From: an uncultured Clostridia bacterium
GTDB lineage: Bacteria; Bacillota; Clostridia; Oscillospirales; Oscillospiraceae
Assembly: GCA_946011705.1 (NCBI GenBank)
Contig: CAMGCA010000110.1
Span: 1 to 6,863, forward strand
Reading direction: 5' to 3'
DNA: 6,863 nt
Shown in pieces: positions 1 through 5,139 of the stretch. The notes below the pieces were generated by a model that did not search any database, was not told the origin of the DNA, and worked only from the letters and a program-made list of their open reading frames with translations. A program made the position numbers and the translations under genes. Position 1 is the first letter of the stretch; each line of letters starts with the position of its first letter.

Positions 1-41
1 GAAAACATTATTTCGTCTCAGCAATCACACTGGAATTTGTT

Positions 42-80
42 AAAAAAAGCCGAAAACCCTTGAAAACAAAGGCTTTCGGC
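42..80 (-). terminator. Rho-independent terminator of tRNA-Arg(CCT)
   Basis: Read on the minus strand, the arms GCCGAAAGCC (80-71) and GGTTTTCGGC (58-49) form a 10-bp stem with one mismatch. It is followed by seven T residues (48-42). The stem starts 9 bases after the CCA end of the tRNA. The plus strand has no T tract after the hairpin, so it works only in the tRNA direction. Confidence 0.85.
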
Positions 81-89
81 GTTGTTAGC

Positions 90-166
90 TGGCGTCCCAA
101 AGAGGACTTGAACCTCCGACCCCACGCTTAGGAGGCGTGTGCTCTATCCAACTGAGCTATTGGGAC
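90..166 (-). tRNA. tRNA-Arg, anticodon CCT
   Basis: The minus strand folds into a complete 77-nt cloverleaf. The acceptor is GTCCCAA pairing with TTGGGAC, then discriminator G and encoded CCA. The D arm is GCTC/GAGC, and the anticodon stem CACGC/GCGTG encloses loop CTCCTAA. The T arm is GGAGG/CCTCT with loop TTCAAGT. Anticodon CCT reads the AGG arginine codon. A T-run terminator follows at once. I find no convincing promoter in the 17-80 bases directly upstream. The nearest good one lies at 305-333, in front of the broken tRNA copy, so this gene may be transcribed through that remnant. Confidence 0.97.
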
Positions 167-183
167 GTATTTAATTTTTTTGT

Positions 184-290
184 CAGCCTCCGTAATTATC
201 GGACTCAGCTCCCAACTTAGGTTTTTCCAAGGTGAGCGTTGTAACGTAACCTTAGGAGGCGGCCGCTCTATACAACTGAGCTACTGGAGC
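184..290 (-). pseudogene. Decayed tRNA-Arg(CCT)-like gene, 5' half only
   Basis: The first 40 bases on the minus strand (290-251) read as a normal tRNA 5' half: acceptor GCTCCAG, TA, D arm GCTC/GAGC with loop AGTTGTATA, anticodon-stem strand GCCGC and loop CTCCTAA. The matching GCGGC strand is absent and the sequence departs from a tRNA right after the anticodon loop. About 60 bases on, GAGTCC and GGAGGC (near 204-184) may be relics of the T loop and 3' acceptor, but the acceptor CTGGAGC and CCA are missing and the span is about 30 bases too long. CTTAGG occurs at 251-256 and again at 216-221, perhaps the edges of an insertion. Only 251-290 is firmly tRNA-derived; the 3' limit is a guess. Its acceptor differs from the intact tRNA-Arg(CCT), so it was a paralogue, not a simple recent duplication. 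Confidence 0.65.
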
Positions 291-304
291 CTATTTACCT
301 CGCT

Positions 305-333
305 ATTCTACCTGAAATACGCCCTCCTGTCAA
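305..333 (-). promoter_or_regulatory. Sigma-A-type promoter ahead of the tRNA remnant
   Basis: On the minus strand, TTGACA (333-328, a perfect -35) and TAGAAT (310-305, 5 of 6 for -10) are separated by exactly 17 bases. The expected start, near 298, is about 8 bases before the first base of the tRNA remnant, as is usual for tRNA genes. It supports the view that the remnant was once a functional gene, and it could now drive the intact tRNA-Arg(CCT) downstream. Confidence 0.8.
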
Positions 334-508
334 GCGGTTTCACGCAGAGTCCACGACAATCGCATGAAAACTTCCATCCACACTTTTTCAGACTGTTCAA
401 ATTTTTCAAGAATTCAGTATCACTTCAAGGAGTCTAGTGGGGCACAGACTGATTGCGTAGCGTTTCTTTTTCATAGACCCTTTCTTTTTCGACACTTCTG
501 TAATCTTT
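334..508. other. AT-rich non-coding stretch, no gene seen
   Basis: Between the promoter and the first recognisable integrase residues I see no coding signal on either strand. All plus-strand frames are short. The integrase frame is open back to 461 (TAG at 458-460) but reads as a Phe-rich string unlike a recombinase N-terminus. The lost integrase 5' part and the element's left side should have been here, so this is the likely deletion zone. Confidence 0.5.
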
Positions 509-1153
509 AGGGCAACACCGCACAAGTGCCACAATCCGCATTATCCAATAGATGCCGAATTGTTCATTGAGCCTATCAAATGGCAAATGCTGATTCACTT
601 GCTTATGATCACCGGCTGCCGCCGCGGTGAAATCGTGGGGCTGAAATGGGATCGTGTCAACTGGGCAGATTCTTCCATCCGTATTGACACCACACTACTG
701 TACACCCCGGACAGGGGCGTGTATGAATCCACCACCAAAACAGGCGCAGACCGCACCATCAAGCTGCCAAAGGAAACCATGGAACTGCTCCGGCAGTATA
801 AGGTATGGCAGCTGGAAACCCGGCTGGCCATGGGTGACCGCTGGAAGGATACGCCCTATGTATTCACCGGGGAGTGTGGCGGGTGCATGGCCCCTGACAC
901 CCTCAGCGGCTATCTGACCCGGTTTGAGAAGAAATACAGCTTGCCCCACATCCACGCCCACAAATTTCGGCACAGCATGGCATCTGTCCTGTACTTCTCC
1001 GGGGCCGACCCGGTGAGCATCTCCAAACGGCTGGGACACGCTCAGGTGAGCACCACCCAGAATATCTATTCCCACCTGATCGAACAGGCCGACACCCAGT
1101 CGGCAGAGCGGATTGCGGACGCTATTTTCCGCACGGAAAAGAAGCTGGGGTGA
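509..1153 (+). pseudogene. Tyrosine recombinase (phage/ICE integrase), N-terminally truncated
   Basis: The longest start-to-stop frame is 560-1153 (197 residues). It is a complete tyrosine recombinase catalytic domain: Arg21 in TGCRRGE, Lys60 in TTKTGADR, His134 and Arg137 in HKFRH, His160 in LGHA, and nucleophile Tyr170 in NIYSHL. Such enzymes cut and rejoin att sites through a 3'-phosphotyrosyl link. Family members usually have about 350-400 residues, with an N-terminal arm-binding domain and a SAM-like core-binding domain; both are missing. The only in-frame start is TTG at 560, with no ribosome binding site. In-frame codons from 509 (RATPHKCHNPHYP) still resemble the linker before the catalytic domain, after which roughly ten residues seem lost, so homology continues upstream of any usable start. 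I infer a dead gene from an element using the neighbouring tRNA-Arg(ACG). Confidence 0.85.
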
Positions 1154-1191
1154 CCCAAAATTTTGCAATTGACCCAAAATTGACCCAAAAT
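1151..1191 (+). repeat. Three 11-bp direct repeats, candidate integrase arm sites
   Basis: TGACCCAAAAT occurs exactly at 1151-1161, 1170-1180 and 1181-1191; the last two touch end to end. The first contains the integrase stop codon. Short direct repeats between an int gene and its att core are typical arm-type binding sites for the N-terminal domain of tetrameric integrases. The repeats are seen directly; the binding role is inferred from position. Confidence 0.7.
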
Positions 1192-1230
1192 CAAAAATCA
1201 GGCAAATGCAAATCAGCCCCAAAAGTACGA

Positions 1231-1265
1231 AAAAAGCCCGGAATCTTGACGATTCTGGGCTTTTT
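1231..1265. terminator. Bidirectional rho-independent terminator
   Basis: AAAAAGCCCGGAATC (1231-1245) pairs with GATTCTGGGCTTTTT (1251-1265) around a 5-base loop, with one G-T wobble. The T tract on one strand and the A tract on the other let it act both ways. On the plus strand it closes the integrase unit. On the minus strand it sits 3 bases after the duplicated tRNA-Arg 3' end at 1269-1289, exactly where a tRNA terminator would lie. Confidence 0.85.
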
Positions 1266-1268
1266 AGG

Positions 1269-1289
1269 TGGTACGCCGGAAGGGACTCG
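1269..1289 (-). repeat. Displaced tRNA-Arg(ACG) 3' end (att-like copy)
   Basis: These 21 bases, starting TGGTACGCCGG and ending GGGACTCG, are identical to 1416-1436, the CCA end, 3' acceptor strand and part of the T arm of tRNA-Arg(ACG). They end inside the T loop. A tRNA 3'-end duplication next to an integrase gene is the usual mark of an att site. This copy is not part of a full tRNA. Confidence 0.8.
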
Positions 1290-1373
1290 TTACACTACGG
1301 TGTCGGCGTCGTCGAGCCGCCGCCGAGCAAATGTCCACCGGACATTTGCATTTTATGGTTCGAGTCCCTCCCG
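1277..1373. repeat. Nested inverted repeat between the two tRNA ends
   Basis: The outer arms CGGAAGGGACTCG (1277-1289) and CGAGTCCCTCCCG (1361-1373) are inverted copies of each other with one mismatch. The right arm, extended to GGTT at 1357, is a second, inverted piece of the tRNA-Arg(ACG) T arm. Inside lies a perfect 10-bp hairpin, GCAAATGTCC (1327-1336) and GGACATTTGC (1340-1349), with loop ACC. A GC-rich segment (about 1298-1326) has weaker self-pairing. No protein is encoded. It could be a small non-autonomous palindromic repeat or debris of repeated integration; I cannot decide which. Confidence 0.6.
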
Positions 1374-1380
1374 AAAAAGC

Positions 1381-1411
1381 AAAAACGGGTCATCCCGAAT
1401 GGGATAACCCG
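1381..1411 (-). terminator. Rho-independent terminator of tRNA-Arg(ACG)
   Basis: On the minus strand CGGGTTATCCC (1411-1401) pairs with GGGATGACCCG (1396-1386) around loop ATTC, with one T-G wobble. Five T residues (1385-1381), then GC and more T, follow. It begins 4 bases after the tRNA CCA. Confidence 0.85.
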
Positions 1412-1415
1412 CTTT

Positions 1416-1436
1416 TGGTACGCCGGAAGGGACTCG
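1416..1436 (-). repeat. att-like core inside the intact tRNA-Arg(ACG)
   Basis: This is the second copy of the 21-bp direct repeat, identical to 1269-1289. Here it forms the real 3' end of the tRNA. Identity stops after the G at 1436 (A follows here, T at 1290), which puts the limit of the shared core within the T loop. Confidence 0.8.
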
Positions 1437-1492
1437 AACCCCCGACCTACTGATTCGTAGTCAGTCACTCTATCCAACTGAGCTACCGGCGC
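1416..1492 (-). tRNA. tRNA-Arg, anticodon ACG
   Basis: The minus strand forms a complete 77-nt tRNA. The acceptor is GCGCCGG pairing with CCGGCGT (terminal G-T), then discriminator A and encoded CCA. The D arm is GCTC/GAGT, the anticodon stem ACTGA/TCAGT holds loop CTACGAA, and the T arm is GGGGG/CCCTT with loop TTCGAGT. Anticodon ACG is normally edited to ICG by TadA and reads CGU, CGC and CGA. It has its own promoter (1513-1541) and terminator (1381-1411). Its 3' end is the inferred attachment site of the neighbouring element, yet it is whole. Confidence 0.97.
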
Positions 1493-1512
1493 ATGTCTTA
1501 GGCGACTGCAAC

Positions 1513-1541
1513 ATAATAGCACACCCGTTATGAAAATGCAA
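1513..1541 (-). promoter_or_regulatory. Extended -10 promoter of tRNA-Arg(ACG)
   Basis: On the minus strand, TTGCAT (1541-1536) lies 17 bases from TATTAT (1518-1513), and TGC just before the -10 gives an extended -10 (TGn). The predicted start is near 1506, leaving a leader of about 14 bases before the tRNA. Confidence 0.75.
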
Positions 1542-1589
1542 GCATTATTTTCAAAAAATATCAAAATTTTTTATGCAGCCCTTCACCAG

Positions 1590-1618
1590 TTGACGCAGGA
1601 ACACAAATATTGTAAAAT
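1590..1618 (+). promoter_or_regulatory. Promoter of mutY and the PHP gene
   Basis: TTGACG (1590-1595) and TAAAAT (1613-1618) match 5 of 6 consensus bases each and are 17 bases apart. The start would be near 1625, giving a leader of about 20 bases that includes AAAGGAGG (1630-1637). Confidence 0.75.
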
Positions 1619-1644
1619 AGCAGATACGCAAAGGAGGCGGTATC

Positions 1645-2682
1645 TTGGCGGCGACACCGAATTTGTCTGAACTCCCCCAGCTGCTGCTGCCCTGGTATCA
1701 GCAAAACCACCGGGAATTGCCCTGGCGGACGGATCGGCAGCCTTACCATATCTGGCTGTCAGAAATTAAGCTCCAGCAGACCCGGGTGGAGGCCGTGAAG
1801 GGGTACTACACCCGTTTCCTGGCTACACTGCCGGATATTCCGGCCCTAGCCGGATGTGACGATGAACTGCTGCACAAGCTATGGGAGGGTCTGGGCTACT
1901 ACAGCCGGGTTCGGAATCTGAAAAAGGCCGCTCAGGTTATCATGGAGCGGTATGACAGCGTGTTCCCGACAAATCACGCCCAGGTGCTGGCGCTGCCGGG
2001 CATCGGCGCGTACACCGCCGGAGCCATCTGCTCCATCGCCTTTAACCAGCCCACCCCCGCCGTGGATGGGAACGTGCTTCGGGTGGTGTCCCGGCTGACG
2101 GATGACCCCTCCCCTATTGATCTGCCGGATACAAAGCGGCGGGTCAACCGGCTGCTTTCCGGAATCTACCCCGCAGAAGCCGGGGATTTTACCCAGGCGC
2201 TGATGGAATTGGGCGCCACCGTCTGCGGCCCCAACAGGGCGCCGGACTGCGGGAATTGTCCCTGCAAGGGCCTCTGTGTCGGTTTTCAGCGGGGTACGGC
2301 AGAGAATCTGCCTGTGAAGTCTCCCAAAAGGGAGCGGCGGCAGGAGGACCGCACCGTGTTCATCCTCAGCTGCGATGGCCGCTTTGCCCTGGAAAAACGA
2401 CCTGATAAAGGCCTGCTGGCCGGACTCTGGCAGTTCCCCAACGTGCCGGGCAAGCTGGATACCCGGGCCGCGCTGGATGCGGTGACCGCCATGGGCCTGC
2501 ACCCCAGGGAGCTTCTGCGGGAAGTGGAGAAAACGCATATTTTCACCCACATTCAGTGGAATATGAAGGGAATTTATCTGGAAGTTGCCGAAGCAGGCGG
2601 CAGCTTTCTGTGGTTTACGGAAGAAGAAATCAATTCGCAGGCGGCTCTGCCCACGGCATTCCGCCAATTCTGGGAGAAATAA
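1645..2682 (+). CDS. mutY: Adenine DNA glycosylase MutY (A/G-specific)
   Basis: MutY removes adenine mispaired with 8-oxoguanine or G, starting base-excision repair and preventing G:C to T:A mutation. The 345-residue protein has the expected size and domains. The endonuclease III-like glycosylase core (about 10-212) carries catalytic Glu40 in SEIKLQQTRV, a helix-hairpin-helix LPGIGAYTAGA (117-127) and catalytic Asp141 in VDGNV. A [4Fe-4S] cluster is set by Cys194, Cys202, Cys205 and Cys211, with an extra Cys207. The C-terminal NUDIX-like 8-oxoG-recognition domain (about 236-345) has FTH at 300-302 where E. coli has FSH. The TTG start is chosen for AAAGGAGG seven bases upstream and for fit to the family N-terminus. 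The PHP gene follows after one base, so the two are co-transcribed and probably translationally coupled. Confidence 0.96.
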   Translation: MAATPNLSELPQLLLPWYQQNHRELPWRTDRQPYHIWLSEIKLQQTRVEAVKGYYTRFLATLPDIPALAGCDDELLHKLWEGLGYYSRVRNLKKAAQVIMERYDSVFPTNHAQVLALPGIGAYTAGAICSIAFNQPTPAVDGNVLRVVSRLTDDPSPIDLPDTKRRVNRLLSGIYPAEAGDFTQALMELGATVCGPNRAPDCGNCPCKGLCVGFQRGTAENLPVKSPKRERRQEDRTVFILSCDGRFALEKRPDKGLLAGLWQFPNVPGKLDTRAALDAVTAMGLHPRELLREVEKTHIFTHIQWNMKGIYLEVAEAGGSFLWFTEEEINSQAALPTAFRQFWEK

Positions 2683-2683
2683 A

Positions 2684-3469
2684 ATGTTTGACTATCATAT
2701 GCATTCCCGGGTGTCCTTTGACGGACAGGACACCGGACTGTCCATGGCACTTGCCGCGGCGAAGGCGGGGCTGACCGAAATCTGCTTTACGGATCATATT
2801 GACTATGATCCCTTTGGAACCATGGGCAATATGGCCTTTGACACCGATGAGTATAGCGCCGAGTATGATTCTCTGGCGGTGCCGGGGCTGAAAATCCGGC
2901 GGGGCATGGAATTCGGCATGACCCGGGATAACCTTGAACAGTTCCGTAAGGATCTGAGCCGCCGTGACTTTGATTTTGTTCTCGGTTCCATCCATTTTGT
3001 GGACGGGCTGGATGTGTATATGCGCCCCTTCTGGGAAGGGAAGACCGTATTTCAGGCGGAGCGGCGATGCCTTGAGGAGACCCTGGCCTGCGTGCGGGTG
3101 CACACGGACTATGACGTGCTGGCGCACCTGACCTACATCGGAAAAACCATGGGCCACCCCTGCCCCCGTCCTGTTGCCTTTGACGATCACCGGGAGCTGA
3201 TCGACGAGATTCTTCGCACCCTCGCGGAAAAAGGCAAGGGGCTGGAGCTGAACACCAGCGGCATGGACCGCTGCGGCGGCTTTCTCCCCACCGCGGACTA
3301 CTTCCGCCGGTTCAAAGAGCTGGGCGGCGAAATCGTCACCGTAGGTTCCGATGCCCACCAGTGCGCCCGGGTGGGCCAGTATTCCAAAGAGGCCTGCGAA
3401 CTTCTGCGGGATATTTTCGGATATGTATGTACCTTTGAGGGAAGAAAACCCATATTTCATAGAGTGTGA
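2684..3469 (+). CDS. PHP-domain phosphoesterase, histidinol-phosphatase (HisJ/HisK) type
   Basis: The 261-residue protein is a PHP-fold metal-dependent phosphatase. Metal-ligand motifs appear in order: HMH (His5, His7) in DYHMHS, FTDHIDY (His38), GMEFG (Glu76), GSIHFVDG (His104), LAHLTY (His148) and GSDAH (Asp223, His225). Histidinol-phosphatases of this class hydrolyse L-histidinol phosphate in histidine synthesis, and the length fits. No other his gene is nearby and PHP enzymes have varied substrates, so the reaction is probable, not proven. The frame is open upstream to 2585, but the start is ATG 2684: the metal motif should begin at the N-terminus, and GGGAG (2672-2676) lies seven bases before it, inside mutY. 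The last codons (aga gtg tga) fall within the heptamer repeat that follows. Confidence 0.87.
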   Translation: MFDYHMHSRVSFDGQDTGLSMALAAAKAGLTEICFTDHIDYDPFGTMGNMAFDTDEYSAEYDSLAVPGLKIRRGMEFGMTRDNLEQFRKDLSRRDFDFVLGSIHFVDGLDVYMRPFWEGKTVFQAERRCLEETLACVRVHTDYDVLAHLTYIGKTMGHPCPRPVAFDDHRELIDEILRTLAEKGKGLELNTSGMDRCGGFLPTADYFRRFKELGGEIVTVGSDAHQCARVGQYSKEACELLRDIFGYVCTFEGRKPIFHRV

Positions 3470-3587
3470 AGAGTGAAGAGTGGAGTTGTGGTATCGCCTT
3501 CGGCGATAGATTAAAACTAACTCCTAACGCCTAACTTCTAACTCTTAGCTCTCCACTCTTAACTCTCCACTCTCCACCCTCAACTCT
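3461..3587. repeat. Heptanucleotide repeat with inverted arms
   Basis: From 3518 to 3587, ten 7-base units run in exact register with a consensus close to TAACTCT or CCACTCT: TAACTCC, TAACGCC, TAACTTC, TAACTCT, TAGCTCT, CCACTCT, TAACTCT, CCACTCT, CCACCCT, CAACTCT. The left side (3461-3488) carries complementary units (AGAGTGA, AGAGTGG). Bases 3470-3485 pair with 3551-3566 at 15 of 16 positions. A perfect 7-bp hairpin (3492-3498 with 3502-3508, loop TTC) sits between the arms. The strand bias is extreme: purine-rich left arm, pyrimidine-rich right arm. The repeat begins inside the PHP gene's final codons and fills the gap to the next promoter. No protein is plausible. Confidence 0.85.
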
Positions 3588-3597
3588 CCCCATCCTC

Positions 3598-3626
3598 TTG
3601 CTTTTTTCTCTGATATATGGTAAAAT
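3598..3626 (+). promoter_or_regulatory. Extended -10 promoter of the envelope genes
   Basis: TTGCTT (3598-3603) and TAAAAT (3621-3626) are 17 bases apart, with TGG (3618-3620) giving the TGn extension. The predicted start, near 3633, leaves about 50 bases before the likely ATG. It lies just after the heptamer repeat. Confidence 0.65.
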
Positions 3627-3683
3627 TCCCACAGAAAACCAGTTTCTTACGCTCATTTCAGGTAAAGGATGTGTAGATATAGA

Positions 3684-5081
3684 ATGAAAAAACTGAGCCG
3701 GGGCGCTTTTGAGGATATGAAGGGCTTTGTCCGGGTGGCGGAGACGCTGCTGGAAATCACCATCCTCACGCTGGCGTACTATGTTGTCTGGATGAATGGC
3801 TACGATCTGGCATACTTTGCCTATAAGGGCAAGTACGTTCTCATGGGCGTATATGCCGTGCTCCTGTACGCCCTGTTCCTGAATTCCGACTGCACCATGT
3901 TCGGTCAGCTTCACCGGGTGGATCTCATGATCGGGCAGGTCATATCCATTTTTCTGGTCAATATCATTACCTACCTCCAGCTGTGCCTCATCGCCAACGG
4001 CGTTCTGCCCGTAGGTCCCATGATGGCGCTGACCGGGGCGGACATTGTCATTGCTATATTGCTGATTTTTCTGTACACCAGCCTGTATCACCGTCTGTAC
4101 GCTCCCCACGATATGCTGCTGGTCTATGGGCACCGGCGGGGTGTGGAGCTGAAAATCAAAATGGACACCCGGAAGGATAAATACAATATCAGCGGTCTCA
4201 TTTCCTCTGACGAGGGTTTTGACAGAATTGTGCGGGAGATTCCAAAATATGACGCGGTGATCCTCAACGATGTACCGGCGCCCCTGCGAAACGACCTGCT
4301 GAAATACTGCTACCGCTACCGGGTACGCACCTATGTCTCCCCCAAGCTGACGGATATCATGCTACGGGGTGCCCGGAATATTACCCTGTTCGATACCCCT
4401 TTGCTGTTGGTCAAGGGCACCGGCCTGACTCCGGCGGAACGGGTTGCAAAGCGGGCCATGGACATTCTGCTCAGCGCCCTTGTGCTGCTGATTCTCTCCC
4501 CTCTCATGCTGCTGATCGCGGCGGCTATCAAGCTGGAGGACGGCGGGCCTGTGTTCTTCCGGCAGAAGCGCCTGACCCGGAACGGCCGGGAATTTGACAT
4601 TCTCAAGTTCCGCAGTATGGTGGTGGACGCGGAAAAATACGCCGGGGCCGTGCTGGCTACGGACAACGACCCCCGGATCACCCGGGTGGGCCGGATTATC
4701 CGCCCCTTCCGCCTGGACGAGCTGCCTCAGCTCATTAACATTCTCAAGGGCGACATGAGCATCGTCGGCCCCCGGCCCGAGCGCAAGGTCATCGCCGACG
4801 AATACTGCAAGGACATTCCGGAGTTTGCCTACCGTCTGAAGGTTCGGGGCGGTCTGACGGGCTACGCCCAGATCTACGGCAAGTACAATACCAGCGCCTA
4901 CGACAAGCTGCGGCTGGACCTCATGTATATCGAAAATTACTCCCTGCTGCTGGACATCAAGCTGATGATTCTGACCATCCGGATTCTGTTCAGCAAGGAG
5001 AGCACCGAGGGCGTGGACAAGGCCGCGGAAAACCAGAAGCTGGCAGACGAGCTGCTGAAAGAGCTGGATCAGGATACCTGA
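3684..5081 (+). CDS. Polyprenyl-phosphate sugar-1-phosphate transferase (exopolysaccharide priming)
   Basis: This is a membrane polyprenyl glycosylphosphotransferase of the WcaJ/CpsE bacterial sugar transferase family. It moves a sugar-1-phosphate from a UDP-sugar to undecaprenyl phosphate, the first step of exopolysaccharide, capsule or glycan synthesis. In the 465-residue protein about four N-terminal membrane helices (roughly 15-37, 52-68, 82-107, 118-139) precede a soluble Rossmann-like segment (about 144-235). The C-terminal catalytic part begins with a hydrophobic helix (258-284), then KFRSM, the catalytic pair Asp345-Glu346 in RLDELPQ, GPRPER (362-367) and GLTGYAQ. ATG 3684 is preferred with AAAGGA (3664-3669) upstream, although that 14-base gap is long. 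ATG 3669, adding five residues, has AAAGG directly against it and is less likely. The sugar cannot be read from sequence, and no glycosyltransferase or flippase genes follow. Confidence 0.92.
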   Translation: MKKLSRGAFEDMKGFVRVAETLLEITILTLAYYVVWMNGYDLAYFAYKGKYVLMGVYAVLLYALFLNSDCTMFGQLHRVDLMIGQVISIFLVNIITYLQLCLIANGVLPVGPMMALTGADIVIAILLIFLYTSLYHRLYAPHDMLLVYGHRRGVELKIKMDTRKDKYNISGLISSDEGFDRIVREIPKYDAVILNDVPAPLRNDLLKYCYRYRVRTYVSPKLTDIMLRGARNITLFDTPLLLVKGTGLTPAERVAKRAMDILLSALVLLILSPLMLLIAAAIKLEDGGPVFFRQKRLTRNGREFDILKFRSMVVDAEKYAGAVLATDNDPRITRVGRIIRPFRLDELPQLINILKGDMSIVGPRPERKVIADEYCKDIPEFAYRLKVRGGLTGYAQIYGKYNTSAYDKLRLDLMYIENYSLLLDIKLMILTIRILFSKESTEGVDKAAENQKLADELLKELDQDT

Positions 5082-5086
5082 TTGAT

Positions 5087-5121
5087 CAGGGCGGAGTGTT
5101 TCCTCCGCCCTGTCTGATTTT
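5087..5121 (+). terminator. Hairpin between sugar transferase and cls, weak terminator or processing site
   Basis: CAGGGCGGAG (5087-5096) and CTCCGCCCTG (5103-5112) form a perfect 10-bp stem with loop TGTTTC, five bases after the stop. The following TCTGATTTT is only a weak T tract. It may end part of the transcription or stabilise the upstream message. I see no promoter between it and cls, so some read-through is likely. Confidence 0.5.
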
Positions 5122-5139
5122 GGAAGGGAGTGTATCCAA

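Noticed and set aside
167..290. Group I intron in the tRNA-Arg(CCT) anticodon loop
   Set aside because: Such introns are known in tRNA-Arg(CCU) of other bacteria, but here the gap is too short (under 130 bases) and no 3' exon with CTGGAGC plus CCA follows.
180..437. 85-codon plus-strand frame
   Set aside because: It runs antisense through the tRNA remnant and its promoter and has low-complexity, non-protein-like composition.
1206..1564. Short reading frames on both strands over the tRNA-Arg region (for example with an RDSNPRP-like string)
   Set aside because: They translate tRNA and terminator sequence. Such strings are a well-known artefact of tRNA genes, and there is no ribosome binding site.
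1879..2667. Long minus-strand frames opposite mutY, the PHP gene, the sugar transferase and cls
   Set aside because: They are a by-product of high GC at third codon positions of the real genes; no motifs or binding sites support them.
2585..2683. Longer 294-residue form of the PHP protein starting inside mutY
   Set aside because: The extra 33 residues are a shifted reading of the end of mutY. The metal-binding HMH motif belongs at the N-terminus, and ATG 2684 has a good ribosome binding site.
3518..3587. CRISPR array
   Set aside because: The units are 7 bases, head to tail, with no spacers and no cas genes in the window.
3531..4133. 200-codon minus-strand frame
   Set aside because: Its C-terminal part is the heptamer repeat in translation and the rest is the shadow of the sugar transferase gene. 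There is no start signal.
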